DNA of 5,257 nucleotides, taken from assembly GCA_050247895.1 (NCBI GenBank), contig JBFWTJ010000258.1:1-5257 (forward strand). The letters run 5' to 3'. The stretch is from CAVPEW01 sp050247895 (GTDB taxonomy: Bacteria; Actinomycetota; Acidimicrobiia; Acidimicrobiales; VFJN01). Of the stretch, positions 5,213 to 5,257 are shown in pieces (positions within the stretch are counted from its first letter, which is position 1; each line of letters begins with the position of its first letter). The notes below the pieces were generated by a model. It was not told the DNA's origin. It worked only from the letters and a program-made list of their open reading frames with translations, and ran no database searches. Made by a program: the position numbers and the translations under genes.

Positions 5213-5218
5213 TCGGAC

Positions 5219-5257
5219 GTGGAATTCGCCTTCACCGAGCTGCTCCCCACCGGCCCC
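5219..5257 (+). CDS. Partial CDS, probable class I (iron-sulfur) fumarate hydratase N-terminus
   Basis: GTG at 5219 opens a frame that runs to the window edge, reading MEFAFTELLPTGP. From memory, this resembles the N-terminus of class I fumarases (FumA-type, [4Fe-4S] hydro-lyases), which often begin with a short lead-in followed by (D/E)LLP.GPD.TPYR. Only 13 codons are visible, so this rests on a short motif and on the neighbour being a fumarase of the other class. If correct, the protein would also convert fumarate to malate but by an oxygen-sensitive iron-sulfur mechanism. The gap to fumC is 22 bp with no ribosome binding site. Confidence 0.5.
   Translation, partial: MEFAFTELLPTGP

Noticed and set aside
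1..5257. CRISPR array, tRNA, rRNA, transposon ends or prophage genes
   Set aside because: No regularly spaced repeats, cloverleaf sequences, terminal inverted repeats or phage and transposase motifs were seen on either strand. The largest gap between genes is 147 bp.

Overview
The window looks like ordinary chromosomal DNA from a very GC-rich actinomycete. I infer Actinomycetota, possibly Acidimicrobiia. The grounds are the strong G/C bias at third codon positions, several GTG starts, a probable F420/FMN split-barrel protein, a FumC closely resembling actinobacterial enzymes, and several genes without a Shine-Dalgarno that have a TANNNT hexamer just upstream of the start codon, as in leaderless transcripts. 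No database search was possible, so the taxon is inference. I saw no rRNA, tRNA, CRISPR, insertion sequence or phage gene.

Layout, left to right. (1) 1-623, minus strand: a putative lipoprotein with a Ser/Thr/Pro linker and an NTF2-like C-terminal domain. Its stop codon overlaps the start of a second gene that runs off the left edge. (2) 624-770: a 147-bp intergenic stretch with a promoter candidate for the lipoprotein gene and a short tandem repeat. (3) 771-3235, minus strand: a compact four-gene set transcribed as membrane protein, IF-2B-like protein, PPOX/F420-type split-barrel protein, then dienelactone hydrolase family protein. The gaps are 11, 0 and 21 bp, so it is probably one operon. 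(4) 3236-3294: a divergent promoter region with a 10-bp perfect palindrome. (5) 3295-3786, plus strand: a thioredoxin-fold-like protein lacking redox cysteines. (6) 3787-3804: a convergent junction where an inverted repeat spans both stop codons. (7) 3805-5196, minus strand: a complete class II fumarase (FumC). (8) 5197-5218: a 22-bp divergent gap with two overlapping -10-like elements. (9) 5219-5257, plus strand: the first 13 codons of a gene that resembles a class I iron-sulfur fumarase.

The best-supported metabolic theme is fumarate/malate interconversion at the right edge, where two unrelated fumarase classes seem to be encoded back to back. The four-gene operon holds enzymes of broad families (alpha/beta hydrolase, flavin/deazaflavin oxidoreductase) with an IF-2B-like protein that seems to lack the isomerase catalytic residues, and its joint function cannot be read from the sequence. 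I found no clear new multi-gene defence or mobile system. The points most worth a second look are the divergent fumarase promoter, the degenerate IF-2B-like protein and the cysteine-less thioredoxin-like protein.
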